The notes under the pieces were generated by a model. The model was not told the DNA's origin, did no database searches, and saw only the letters and a list, made by a program, of their open reading frames with translations. Source: an uncultured Thalassovita sp. (GTDB lineage: Bacteria > Bacteroidota > Bacteroidia > Cytophagales > Flammeovirgaceae). Taken from it: a DNA stretch of 58,226 nucleotides. The position numbers and the translations under genes are program-made. The stretch spans positions 1 to 58,226 of the forward strand of contig CAKZMZ010000403.1 of the NCBI GenBank assembly GCA_937129345.1. The letters run 5' to 3'. This document shows positions 51,786 through 58,226 of this stretch, one piece after another. Position 1 is the stretch's first letter; each line of letters starts with the position of its first letter.

Positions 51786-52898
51786 TTACTCTACCAGCTT
51801 TATTTCAAACATTTTATTCCACCATTTGCCAGTAACAAAAAGCCTGTCTGTGGTTTCATCGTAAGCTATGCCGTTTAGTACGTCTCCTTTTTGAGGGGTT
51901 ACTGCTTGTTCCCTCAAACCGCTACAGTCAATCTCACCGAGTACTTTTCCGGTCTTGGGGTCTATTTTAACAATGGTTTCAGTTTGCCAAATGTTGGCGT
52001 AGATTTCACCCTCAATGTATTCCAGTTCATTGAGTTGATCTACTGGCTTTTCGTGGTTATACACTTGGATTCTCTTTACCTCGGTAAATGAATTGGGTTC
52101 CATAAAATAAAGGATGTTAGAGCCGTCGCTCATTATAAGATGCGTGCCGTCTGTGGTAAGCCCCCAACCTTCTGTAGCATAAGTAAAATCTCTTTTGTAT
52201 TGAAAATTATTCTTATCATAGATTTTGCCCGTTCTCGATTGATAGGTTAATTGATATATATCTTCACCAAAAACGACAATACCTTCTCCAAAAAGTGTGG
52301 CATCCAACTCCCTAAATTGTGAAATTTCACCTGTGGTCACCTCAACTTTTCTTAGAGAAGAACTCCCTTTTAAGCCCGTGCCTTCATAGAGCGTACCATT
52401 GTCGAAAAGTAGACCTTGTGTCCAAGCGTTTTCATCGTGAGGATAAGTATTAACTATGCGGTAGGTATATTTCTCAGGGACAACATCAGAAAAAAGCTCT
52501 ATGGTTTCTTGCCCCCTGTCTCGGGTGCTGTCGGCCAAATAGCTCACCATAGAAACTCTGTGTTGGCCTGTTCCTATATCTGCTGTGTTAAGTTTGTATG
52601 TAAAAGGCGTTTCTGTGGTCTCTAATTGCATGTTCCCGTTAAACATCCATACTACTGAATCTATGCCTGGTGCACCTTTTAGCGGTATTACCTCAAAGGT
52701 CAATTCATCTCCTAGTTGTAGGGTGGTATCTGCCTTTTCAAAAGTAATACCTGTTACAGGTCTTTTTCTAAAGTTCGATTTACGCCTGTCTTTTCTTTCC
52801 TCTTTAGAAATTTTCTTATGCTTGTTTTCGCTACAACTGGCAGCACATAAACAAACCAACAATGCGCCTAAAATCAAAGGGCTAAATAGCTTCATCAT
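51786..52898 (-). CDS. Plant-type glutaminyl-peptide cyclotransferase lipoprotein (Glu_cyclase_2)
   Basis: The start at 52898 is chosen for a compact lipoprotein signal ending in a lipobox (LCAASC). A short charged linker and an immunoglobulin-like domain (about 45-125) precede a five-bladed beta-propeller (about 130-370). The propeller has the family motifs PHDENAWTQGLLF, LYEGTGLKGSSSL, EGWGLTTDG, LNELEYIEGEIYANIW and DVLNGIAYD. Such enzymes convert N-terminal Gln to pyroglutamate. They are unrelated in fold to the M28-like enzyme at 6660-7676. It is co-directional with the unknown lipoprotein gene upstream, but a terminator stands between them. Confidence 0.93.
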   Translation of the reverse strand: MMKLFSPLILGALLVCLCAASCSENKHKKISKEERKDRRKSNFRKRPVTGITFEKADTTLQLGDELTFEVIPLKGAPGIDSVVWMFNGNMQLETTETPFTYKLNTADIGTGQHRVSMVSYLADSTRDRGQETIELFSDVVPEKYTYRIVNTYPHDENAWTQGLLFDNGTLYEGTGLKGSSSLRKVEVTTGEISQFRELDATLFGEGIVVFGEDIYQLTYQSRTGKIYDKNNFQYKRDFTYATEGWGLTTDGTHLIMSDGSNILYFMEPNSFTEVKRIQVYNHEKPVDQLNELEYIEGEIYANIWQTETIVKIDPKTGKVLGEIDCSGLREQAVTPQKGDVLNGIAYDETTDRLFVTGKWWNKMFEIKLVE

Positions 52899-52913
52899 AA
52901 AAAATAAATACAT

Positions 52914-52951
52914 TAAAAAATCTCAGCCGAAAAAGTTAATTTCGACTGAGA
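52914..52951 (-). terminator. Terminator between the unknown lipoprotein and the cyclotransferase gene
   Basis: Twelve-base arms with one mismatch (52921-52932 and 52940-52951) have a 7-base loop. TTTTTT follows on the minus strand. It lies about 47 bases after the stop of the lipoprotein gene. Confidence 0.75.
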
Positions 52952-52997
52952 CAAGATTTCTTTTATACTTAACGAAAAAGCAGAACAATCAATTAAA

Positions 52998-53846
52998 TCA
53001 GTTCAATTGATTTAAGCTAAATGTACGCTCAATGGTATTAAAACCATCTCCAATAGCATTGTCCTCTGCATCTACCAATTCCAATTTAATGGTATTTTCG
53101 CCCATGGGCAATCCTTCTATAAAATAGGGCTGCCATGTTGAAAGCATAAATTCTGTAGAGCCATTAATAGTTGCCTTTACCTTATTACCACTTTCAGAAA
53201 TACTTGTATTGATCAAATAAAAATCCAACAAAAGCTTTTGTGCATCCTCTCCGCTGTAAGTGCCTTTTGGCCTGCTGTAGAACAAGAATGGCTGGCTCAG
53301 GTCAGTTTCTTCAGTGCTACCACCCACGTTAAACTGACTCAAAACATAGGCTTCATCTGTTTTGATACTCTCGTGATAAGAGCGAGAAGCAAAACTTAAA
53401 GCAACATAATGGCCTTCTTCTAACTCTACATCAAAGTTAGGCTCGTACTTGGCAATGTAAGGCTCATTATTAAGAATTAGGTGGATGTGCTGCCCCTTGC
53501 CTGAGTTGGCGCAGCCTTTATCGGCGGCGTCTGAGGTTTGTGCGCCTAATTCGTAATTGTTTACGGTATAATCGAAATTTACAGCGCCTGCGTCAATACC
53601 TGCGTTAAGGGCAGGAGTGTTCATAAGTAGTTCAGCATCTGGAAAATCAGGCGAAGGTGGCGCTGGATATATTTTCAGGCCATCTTTCTCCATCATTTCT
53701 GAGCTTGAACTGCTCGTAGTCTCCTGCATCTCTGTGGTTTCAGTACTTTCTTCTTCTGTTTCTGTAGCTTGTTGTTGCCCACCACCACACGAAAAGAAAA
53801 GCGTGCTTAAAGCGACCAAAAAGCCATTTAAAAAATAGTTTCTCAT
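52998..53846 (-). CDS. Lipoprotein of unknown function with GQHIH motif
   Basis: The ATG at 53846 gives a lipoprotein signal (LFFSC); the longer frame starts with TTG. A Glu/Thr/Ser-rich linker follows the lipid-attached Cys, then a two-lobed beta-rich domain. Notable motifs are VNFDYTVNNYELGAQTSD, GKGQHIHLILNNEPYIA (near residue 122) and HYVALSFASRSYHES (near residue 150). The HIH and YHES histidines could bind a metal. The second half (TINGSTEFMLSTWQPYFIEGLPMGENTIKLEL) resembles an Ig-like strand set. This pattern occurs in Bacteroidota proteins of unknown function. Role unknown. Confidence 0.75.
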   Translation of the reverse strand: MRNYFLNGFLVALSTLFFSCGGGQQQATETEEESTETTEMQETTSSSSSEMMEKDGLKIYPAPPSPDFPDAELLMNTPALNAGIDAGAVNFDYTVNNYELGAQTSDAADKGCANSGKGQHIHLILNNEPYIAKYEPNFDVELEEGHYVALSFASRSYHESIKTDEAYVLSQFNVGGSTEETDLSQPFLFYSRPKGTYSGEDAQKLLLDFYLINTSISESGNKVKATINGSTEFMLSTWQPYFIEGLPMGENTIKLELVDAEDNAIGDGFNTIERTFSLNQLN

Positions 53847-54297
53847 AGTCAAATTCAATTATTGTTTAGATTCTAGAATTTATTGTATAGATAATGGTTT
53901 GATTTTACACTAGAAACAAACTTTGCACTTAAATAAGCGAATTAATGCTTTTATCACAAAAAATTGTTCAGCGCTTTTCTTTTTAACCTAATTGGCTTAG
54001 CATAGTTTAAGAAACTTTGCATGTACCAAAAGCCCAAGTACCCTCAAATTATGGGATCAGGCCAAATAAATCACCTTGCTACAAAGCAGGTTTTATGGTT
54101 TGGCCAATTGCACCGCTTTCTGTTTTAATATTCGAGACATTTTACAGTGAATTTAGTTAGGTGGGCATTCTTATCAATACGGCAACGAATCAACTCTTTA
54201 TCTTTGGCACATTATATTTTTATTTGCGCTTCCCTTTTTTATAATATGAGATTTAAATTTGTAAACACAAAAACTCATTCATAAAATAAACTGAAGT
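53847..54297. promoter_or_regulatory. Divergent spacer with promoter box for the oxygenase gene
   Basis: TAAATTTG at 54254-54261 matches TAnnTTTG and would give a leader of about 30 bases before the ATG at 54298. A TTTG lies upstream (54223-54226), a few bases farther than usual. The remaining 400 bases are AT-rich with no ORF, repeat or structured RNA that I can name. Confidence 0.45.
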
Positions 54298-55263
54298 ATG
54301 GAACTGTACGATGAAATTCCCTCACTAGACCTGCACGATTTTACCCAAGGCACTCCCAAGCAAAAAGCTGCCTTTGTAAAAGCATTGGGCGATGCTTACA
54401 ATGCCATTGGATTCGTGGCCATAAAAAACCACGGCTTAACTGAGGATATGACCAACCAACTCTACAATGCAGTTAAAGATTTTTTTGCCTTAGATGATGC
54501 CACAAAACAAAAATATGAAAAAGCAGAACTCCAAGGGCAGCGCGGTTACATTGGCAAGGGGAAAGAACATGCCAAGGGTAGATCTACCGGCGATTTAAAG
54601 GAATTTTACCACATCGGACAACCAAAAGAAGGCGATGAGGTAACCAAAGATTATCTTGATAATATTTGGCCTGATGAAGTACCCAAGCTTAAAAAGGCTG
54701 GAATAACAGCTTTTCAAACGATAGAAAAAGCAGGACTTGAAATGCTTAGAGCCATTGCTCTATATTTAGGTTTGGAGGAAGATTATTTCGATGAAAAAGC
54801 CAGTAAGGGAAACAGCATTTTGAGACCCATCCATTACTACCCTATTAGCAATCCTGATGAGGTACCTGAAGACGCTGTAAGAGCTGCAGAACACGGCGAC
54901 ATCAATTTAATTACTTTATTGATGGGTGCCAGCGCAGATGGTTTACAGGTTTTAAGACGAGATGGCAAGTGGATCCCGATTACTGCACTACCCGATCAAA
55001 TTGTGGTAAACGTGGGCGATATGCTAGACAGACTGACCAACCACAAATTAAAATCGACCATACATAGGGTAGTGAATCCGCCGAGGGAAAAGATGAACTC
55101 TTCTCGGTATTCTATTCCTTTTTTTATGCATCCTCGCTCAGATATGGACTTAACCTGTTTGGCAAATTGTATAGATGAGGCCAACCCAAAAAAATATACC
55201 GATATTACCGCTGGAGGTTTTTTACAAGAAAGGTTGGCTGAAATCGGCTTCGGTAAAAAATAG
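54298..55263 (+). CDS. 2-oxoglutarate/Fe(II)-dependent oxygenase, isopenicillin N synthase family
   Basis: A 321-residue cytoplasmic protein with the N-terminal DIOX_N part (IPSLDLHDFT, NAIGFVAIKNHGL). The jelly-roll core carries the iron triad H199-x-D201 and H256 (TIHRVV) and the co-substrate-binding R270-x-S272. It belongs to the IPNS/plant dioxygenase-like group. The substrate cannot be read from the sequence. It is unlikely to make penicillin, since no cluster partners are present. It is transcribed alone. Confidence 0.94.
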   Translation: MELYDEIPSLDLHDFTQGTPKQKAAFVKALGDAYNAIGFVAIKNHGLTEDMTNQLYNAVKDFFALDDATKQKYEKAELQGQRGYIGKGKEHAKGRSTGDLKEFYHIGQPKEGDEVTKDYLDNIWPDEVPKLKKAGITAFQTIEKAGLEMLRAIALYLGLEEDYFDEKASKGNSILRPIHYYPISNPDEVPEDAVRAAEHGDINLITLLMGASADGLQVLRRDGKWIPITALPDQIVVNVGDMLDRLTNHKLKSTIHRVVNPPREKMNSSRYSIPFFMHPRSDMDLTCLANCIDEANPKKYTDITAGGFLQERLAEIGFGKK

Positions 55264-55398
55264 ACGATATACTGAGGAGTTGAGAAATCATTTCTAACTC
55301 TAATGCTAAAATTTAATCTCAATATCTGGAACATTCCTTAAAATACTTTTTTTATATAGATAGGACCTTACATTTTTTTTTAACCTAAAAAATTTTTT

Positions 55399-55659
55399 AT
55401 GAGCAATAATGGAAAAGTACTAATAGCCGCCTTGGCCGGAGCCGCACTTGGAGCCATAGCAGGATTACTGGTTGCGCCCAACAGCGGGAAAGAAACCTTG
55501 GATGACATTTCTAAAAAAGCCGATGAATTGAAAGGTGAACTAGAAGACATGGCTACCAAAAGCACCCTTTCTGTAAGAGAATTGGGCGATGCTATTTCTG
55601 AAAATATTAAAAATAGCATGAATGGCTTGCGCAAAGAACTAGATGAGAAAAAAGGCTAA
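55399..55659 (+). CDS. YtxH-domain membrane-associated protein
   Basis: An 86-residue protein. A Gly/Ala-rich membrane helix (about 6-27, ending LLVAPNSGKETL) is followed by an amphipathic charged helix, the YtxH layout. This is a widespread envelope or stress-associated protein of unknown role. It has its own start 135 bases after the oxygenase gene. Confidence 0.9.
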   Translation: MSNNGKVLIAALAGAALGAIAGLLVAPNSGKETLDDISKKADELKGELEDMATKSTLSVRELGDAISENIKNSMNGLRKELDEKKG

Positions 55660-55685
55660 TTCTTGCCCTAAAGCAACTTACTACA

Positions 55686-55745
55686 AACCTTCTTAAGTTT
55701 ACAAGTTTTCTTGCAAAACGCTCGATTTTTAAGCTTAAGAAGGTT
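55686..55745. terminator. Large inverted repeat at the ytxH/ispB convergent junction
   Basis: The perfect 12-base arms AACCTTCTTAAG (55686-55697) and CTTAAGAAGGTT (55734-55745) enclose 36 bases. A smaller GTTTT/AAAAC stem lies inside. The right arm touches the stop codon of the polyprenyl synthase gene. It probably ends both convergent transcripts. Confidence 0.6.
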
Positions 55746-56721
55746 ACTTTTTACGCTCAATTACAAAACTCATCAATTTCTCTAAGGATTTTTTATAGAT
55801 GTTGTCATCAAAATCCTGCAACATTTCGTAGGCCTCTGCAAAATATTTCATCATCACATCTCTAGCATATTCTATTCCTCCCGATTGTTTTACAAAAGCA
55901 ATCACCTCTTTTACCTTGGCAGGGTCTTCACTCTTATTTTTTATGATGTTGATGATGCGCCTTTTATCCATCCAACCGGCATTGTTGAGGGCGTAAATCA
56001 ATGGTAAGGTCATTTTTTTCTCTTTAATATCGATGCCGCGCGGTTTTCCTATTTCATCTTCTCCGTAATCAAAAAGATCATCTTTTATCTGAAAGGCAAT
56101 ACCCAACTTCTCGCCCATAATCCCCATTTTCTCTTGAATGCCTTTATCTGCCTCTGCCGAACTTGCCCCTACCGAACAACAGGCCGCTAACAAAGTAGCC
56201 GTTTTCTGCCGGATTATCTCAAAATAAACCTCTTCGGTAATATCAAGTCTCCTTGCCTTTTCTATTTGTAATAGCTCGCCCTCGCTCATTTCCCTTACCG
56301 CTTTAGAGATAATCTTTAAGAAGCCAAAGTCGTCATTATCAATAGACAATAAGAGACCACGAGAAAGCAAATAGTCGCCTACCAAAACAGCTATCTTATT
56401 TTTCCACAAAGCATTAACTGAGAAAAAACCTCGCCTGTAATGGGCGTTATCTACTACGTCGTCGTGTACCAAAGTGGCTGTATGCAAAAGTTCTATTAAG
56501 GCGGCACCTCTAAAAGTAGCCTCTTTAATACCTCCACAGGTGCCTGCGGTGAGCAATACCAAGATGGGCCTCAACTGCTTTCCTTTTCTTTTTACAATAA
56601 ACCCCATAATGGTATCGAGCAAGGGTACCTTGCTCTTCATGTATTCGCGAAATTTACGCTCAAACTCTGCCATCTCAGCAGAAATAGGGGCCTGTATATC
56701 TTTGATTGTAACTGTTGTCAT
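55744..56721 (-). CDS. ispB: Long-chain polyprenyl diphosphate synthase
   Basis: A 325-residue trans-prenyltransferase with the first aspartate-rich motif DDVVD (87-91, in HDDVVDNAHYRRG), the GKQLRP opening (47-52) and the second motif DDLFD in QIKDDLFDYGED. Small residues rather than Tyr/Phe precede the first motif (LLHTATLVHDD), which indicates a long-chain product, probably for the menaquinone side chain. IspB-type function is inferred; the exact chain length is not visible. Confidence 0.94.
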   Translation of the reverse strand: MTTVTIKDIQAPISAEMAEFERKFREYMKSKVPLLDTIMGFIVKRKGKQLRPILVLLTAGTCGGIKEATFRGAALIELLHTATLVHDDVVDNAHYRRGFFSVNALWKNKIAVLVGDYLLSRGLLLSIDNDDFGFLKIISKAVREMSEGELLQIEKARRLDITEEVYFEIIRQKTATLLAACCSVGASSAEADKGIQEKMGIMGEKLGIAFQIKDDLFDYGEDEIGKPRGIDIKEKKMTLPLIYALNNAGWMDKRRIINIIKNKSEDPAKVKEVIAFVKQSGGIEYARDVMMKYFAEAYEMLQDFDDNIYKKSLEKLMSFVIERKK

Positions 56722-56865
56722 ACCTTATGCGGCAATAATACTATCAATTTATTGAATAAGCTAGAACCCATCAACTTTCTGTTAAAGATGTTGGGTTATG
56801 TAGGGCGCTAGAAAAAATGTCTAAAAAGGGAAAAAACAGTGTCTTATTTGCGATATCTCCACTTG

Positions 56866-57486
56866 CTATAAATAAGGGATATAAAGCAGTTTCTTTGTTT
56901 CAAAAAAAGACTCTTCAAAATAAGTGTGTAAATCTACAAGCTGGTAAGGCGTTTTTATGTTAGACAATTCCTCTTCCAGATCTCCGCCTTTTAAAAACAA
57001 GAAACCACTGTCTGCCACAGCTTTTTTCTTAAATTTATTGTGGGTCCAATGCAGCAACTTGTCGGTTTTGGCAACTGCCCTCGATACTATAAAATCGTAT
57101 TTGCCCTTTACTTTTTCGGCCCTTTGGTGGGCATAACTCACATTTTTAATCTCTAGCGCATTAACTACTGCCTCTACCACCTTGATTTTTTTTCCTATGG
57201 AGTCTACCAAATGAAATTGCACTTTTGGATAAAAAATAGCTAGTGGAATGCCTGGGAACCCACCGCCAGTACCGATATCTAGAACGTGAGTACCCGAGGG
57301 GATGCTCAAATGCTTGGCAATGGCCAAAGAGTGCAAGAGGTGCTTTTCTTCTAAGTTCTCAATGTCTTTTCTGGAAATTACATTGATTTTGGCGTTCCAC
57401 TCTTGGTACAAAGGCGTAAGCTTTTTAAAATTTGCTAATTGCTCTTCGCTTAGTTCGTTACCAAAATATTTTTTGAGTAATTCCAT
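56866..57486 (-). CDS. rsmG: 16S rRNA (guanine-N7) methyltransferase RsmG
   Basis: A 206-residue SAM-dependent methyltransferase with the RsmG opening (LTPLYQEWNAKINVISRKD), the SAM motif LDIGTGGGFPGIPLAIFYP (about 70-88), the segment DSIGKKIKVV and the VSRAVAK motif. It methylates G527 of 16S rRNA. The length matches the family. It is monocistronic and co-directional with its neighbours. Confidence 0.97.
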   Translation of the reverse strand: MELLKKYFGNELSEEQLANFKKLTPLYQEWNAKINVISRKDIENLEEKHLLHSLAIAKHLSIPSGTHVLDIGTGGGFPGIPLAIFYPKVQFHLVDSIGKKIKVVEAVVNALEIKNVSYAHQRAEKVKGKYDFIVSRAVAKTDKLLHWTHNKFKKKAVADSGFLFLKGGDLEEELSNIKTPYQLVDLHTYFEESFFETKKLLYIPYL

Positions 57487-57560
57487 TTGCTCAAATCTAA
57501 AAAATAATGGGTTACATCATTACGCATGATTTGCTTCATACCCTTGACTATTCTCAAAAG

Positions 57561-57596
57561 CAACTAAGCCCATGAATTGATTCATGGGCTTAGTTG
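57561..57596 (-). terminator. Hairpin after the ECF sigma factor gene
   Basis: The perfect 16-base arms CAACTAAGCCCATGAA (57561-57576) and its complement (57581-57596) have a 4-base loop. Only a short CTTTTG follows on the minus strand. It lies 34 bases after the sigma gene end. Confidence 0.75.
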
Positions 57597-57629
57597 GAAA
57601 ATAAGATTTCATTAAATTCATAATCTTTC

Positions 57630-58226
57630 TTAAATAACGTTCTTGCTGTTTTTTACCAAATCATAAAGCAACTCCCGGGCACGGTGCAATTGGGCTTTTA
57701 CTGTTCCCAAGGGCGCATCTAATTCTTTGGCAATTTCGTCGTAAGAAAGCTCCTCAAAGTAGCGTAGTTTTACCAATTTCTGATATTTGGCGGGCAACAG
57801 GTTTACAAACTTCCTTACCAATTCTATTTTTTGGCTTTTTATGGCTACCTCTTGTGGATCTAGGTTTTTGTCTTTAATGTCTATACTAATGCTATCGCCA
57901 TCATCCTTGGCAATGTCTGCATTAATACTCATGGTGTCTAGTTTTTTCTTCCTTATAAAGTCTATACAGTTATTGGTAGCTACCCTAAACAGCCAAGTAC
58001 TAAAGGTGTAGTCTTTCTTAAATTTTTCTAGATTTTTGAATGCTTTTGCGAACGCCTCAATAGTCAAATCTTCGGCATCATCTACATTCCTCACCATTTT
58101 TAATATGGTGTGGTAAACCGACTTTCGATATTTTTCCATTAAATCGGCGTACGCCTTCTCGTCTCCCTCAAGCGCCGCATCGATCAGCTTAAAGTCTTCT
58201 AAGGCCTTATCCGAAAACTTCTTATT
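57630..58226 (-). CDS. ECF-type RNA polymerase sigma factor (5' end beyond window)
   Basis: The reading frame stays open from the internal ATG at 58139 to the right edge. The extra 29 codons (LEDFKLIDAALEGDEKAYADL) are a typical start of sigma region 2, so the gene begins outside the window. Region 2 has DAEDLTIEAFAKAFKNLEKF and FSTWLFRVATNNCIDFIRKKK. Region 4 has LPAKYQKLVKLRYFEELSYDEIAKELDAPLGTVKAQLHRAR. No anti-sigma factor gene follows on the same strand. It is an RpoE/SigX-like ECF factor; its regulon is unknown. Confidence 0.95.
   Translation of the reverse strand, partial: NKKFSDKALEDFKLIDAALEGDEKAYADLMEKYRKSVYHTILKMVRNVDDAEDLTIEAFAKAFKNLEKFKKDYTFSTWLFRVATNNCIDFIRKKKLDTMSINADIAKDDGDSISIDIKDKNLDPQEVAIKSQKIELVRKFVNLLPAKYQKLVKLRYFEELSYDEIAKELDAPLGTVKAQLHRARELLYDLVKNSKNVI

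Noticed and set aside
54298-55263. Penicillin-type antibiotic biosynthesis suggested by the isopenicillin N synthase family
   Set aside because: The family is broad, and no ACV synthetase or other pathway gene is nearby.

Overview
The window is an AT-rich chromosomal segment of a Bacteroidota bacterium, most likely a marine or soil Cytophagales relative. This rests on protein families (DUF4296 lipoprotein, Bat-type vWA/DUF58 genes, Bacteroidota GlmU-like protein, LytTR regulators, TPR-SpoIIE phosphatase, BlaI/M56 pair, many lipobox lipoproteins) and on TAnnTTTG promoter boxes ahead of several genes. I see no prophage, no CRISPR array and no tRNA. The only mobile-type element is a disrupted REP-associated transposase.

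Layout. 1-1022: end of a truncated gene, a terminator and a gene-free stretch with short palindromes. 1023-7676: secreted unknowns, a large AsmA-like protein and an M28 peptidase. 8016-12728: a three-gene sensory operon, with a phytochrome-architecture histidine kinase, an Rcp1-like receiver and a receiver-kinase with degenerate ATP-binding boxes. 12792-19695 (minus): Nfu Fe-S scaffold, M16 protease, TPR protein, membrane-anchored tandem winged-helix protein and a small secreted protein. 19799-22801: partial Bat operon. 22918-24725: DUF4296 lipoprotein with an rRNA/tRNA m5C methyltransferase. 24771-25517: RAYT pseudogene among REP palindromes. 25567-28160: BlaI-type repressor and M56 sensor behind three matching operators. 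28196-36145: PH-like membrane protein, L-type lectin, DUF3592-like protein, NtrB-type kinase, TPR-SpoIIE phosphatase and D-aminoacylase-type hydrolase.

36298-42841 (minus) is the most unusual part: a coiled-coil protein, a LytTR regulator, a hybrid kinase with Hpt domain, a complete Ras-like small GTPase, its longin/roadblock-like partner, and a pore-less membrane protein with a voltage-sensor-like S2-S3-S4 segment. 43012-44606: CsaA and a GlmU-like protein. 44945-50673: oligopeptidase B, a small unknown, an NtrC-type regulator without DNA-binding domain, RNase P RNA and a DUF1573 protein. 50734-53846: LRR protein, plant-type glutaminyl cyclase and an unknown lipoprotein. 54298-58226: 2OG-Fe(II) oxygenase, YtxH protein, polyprenyl synthase, RsmG and an ECF sigma factor cut by the window edge.

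The window is dominated by signal transduction (seven two-component proteins, a PP2C phosphatase, a small GTPase, a BlaI/M56 pair and an ECF sigma factor) mixed with housekeeping genes. All identifications come from reading motifs by eye. No database search was run.
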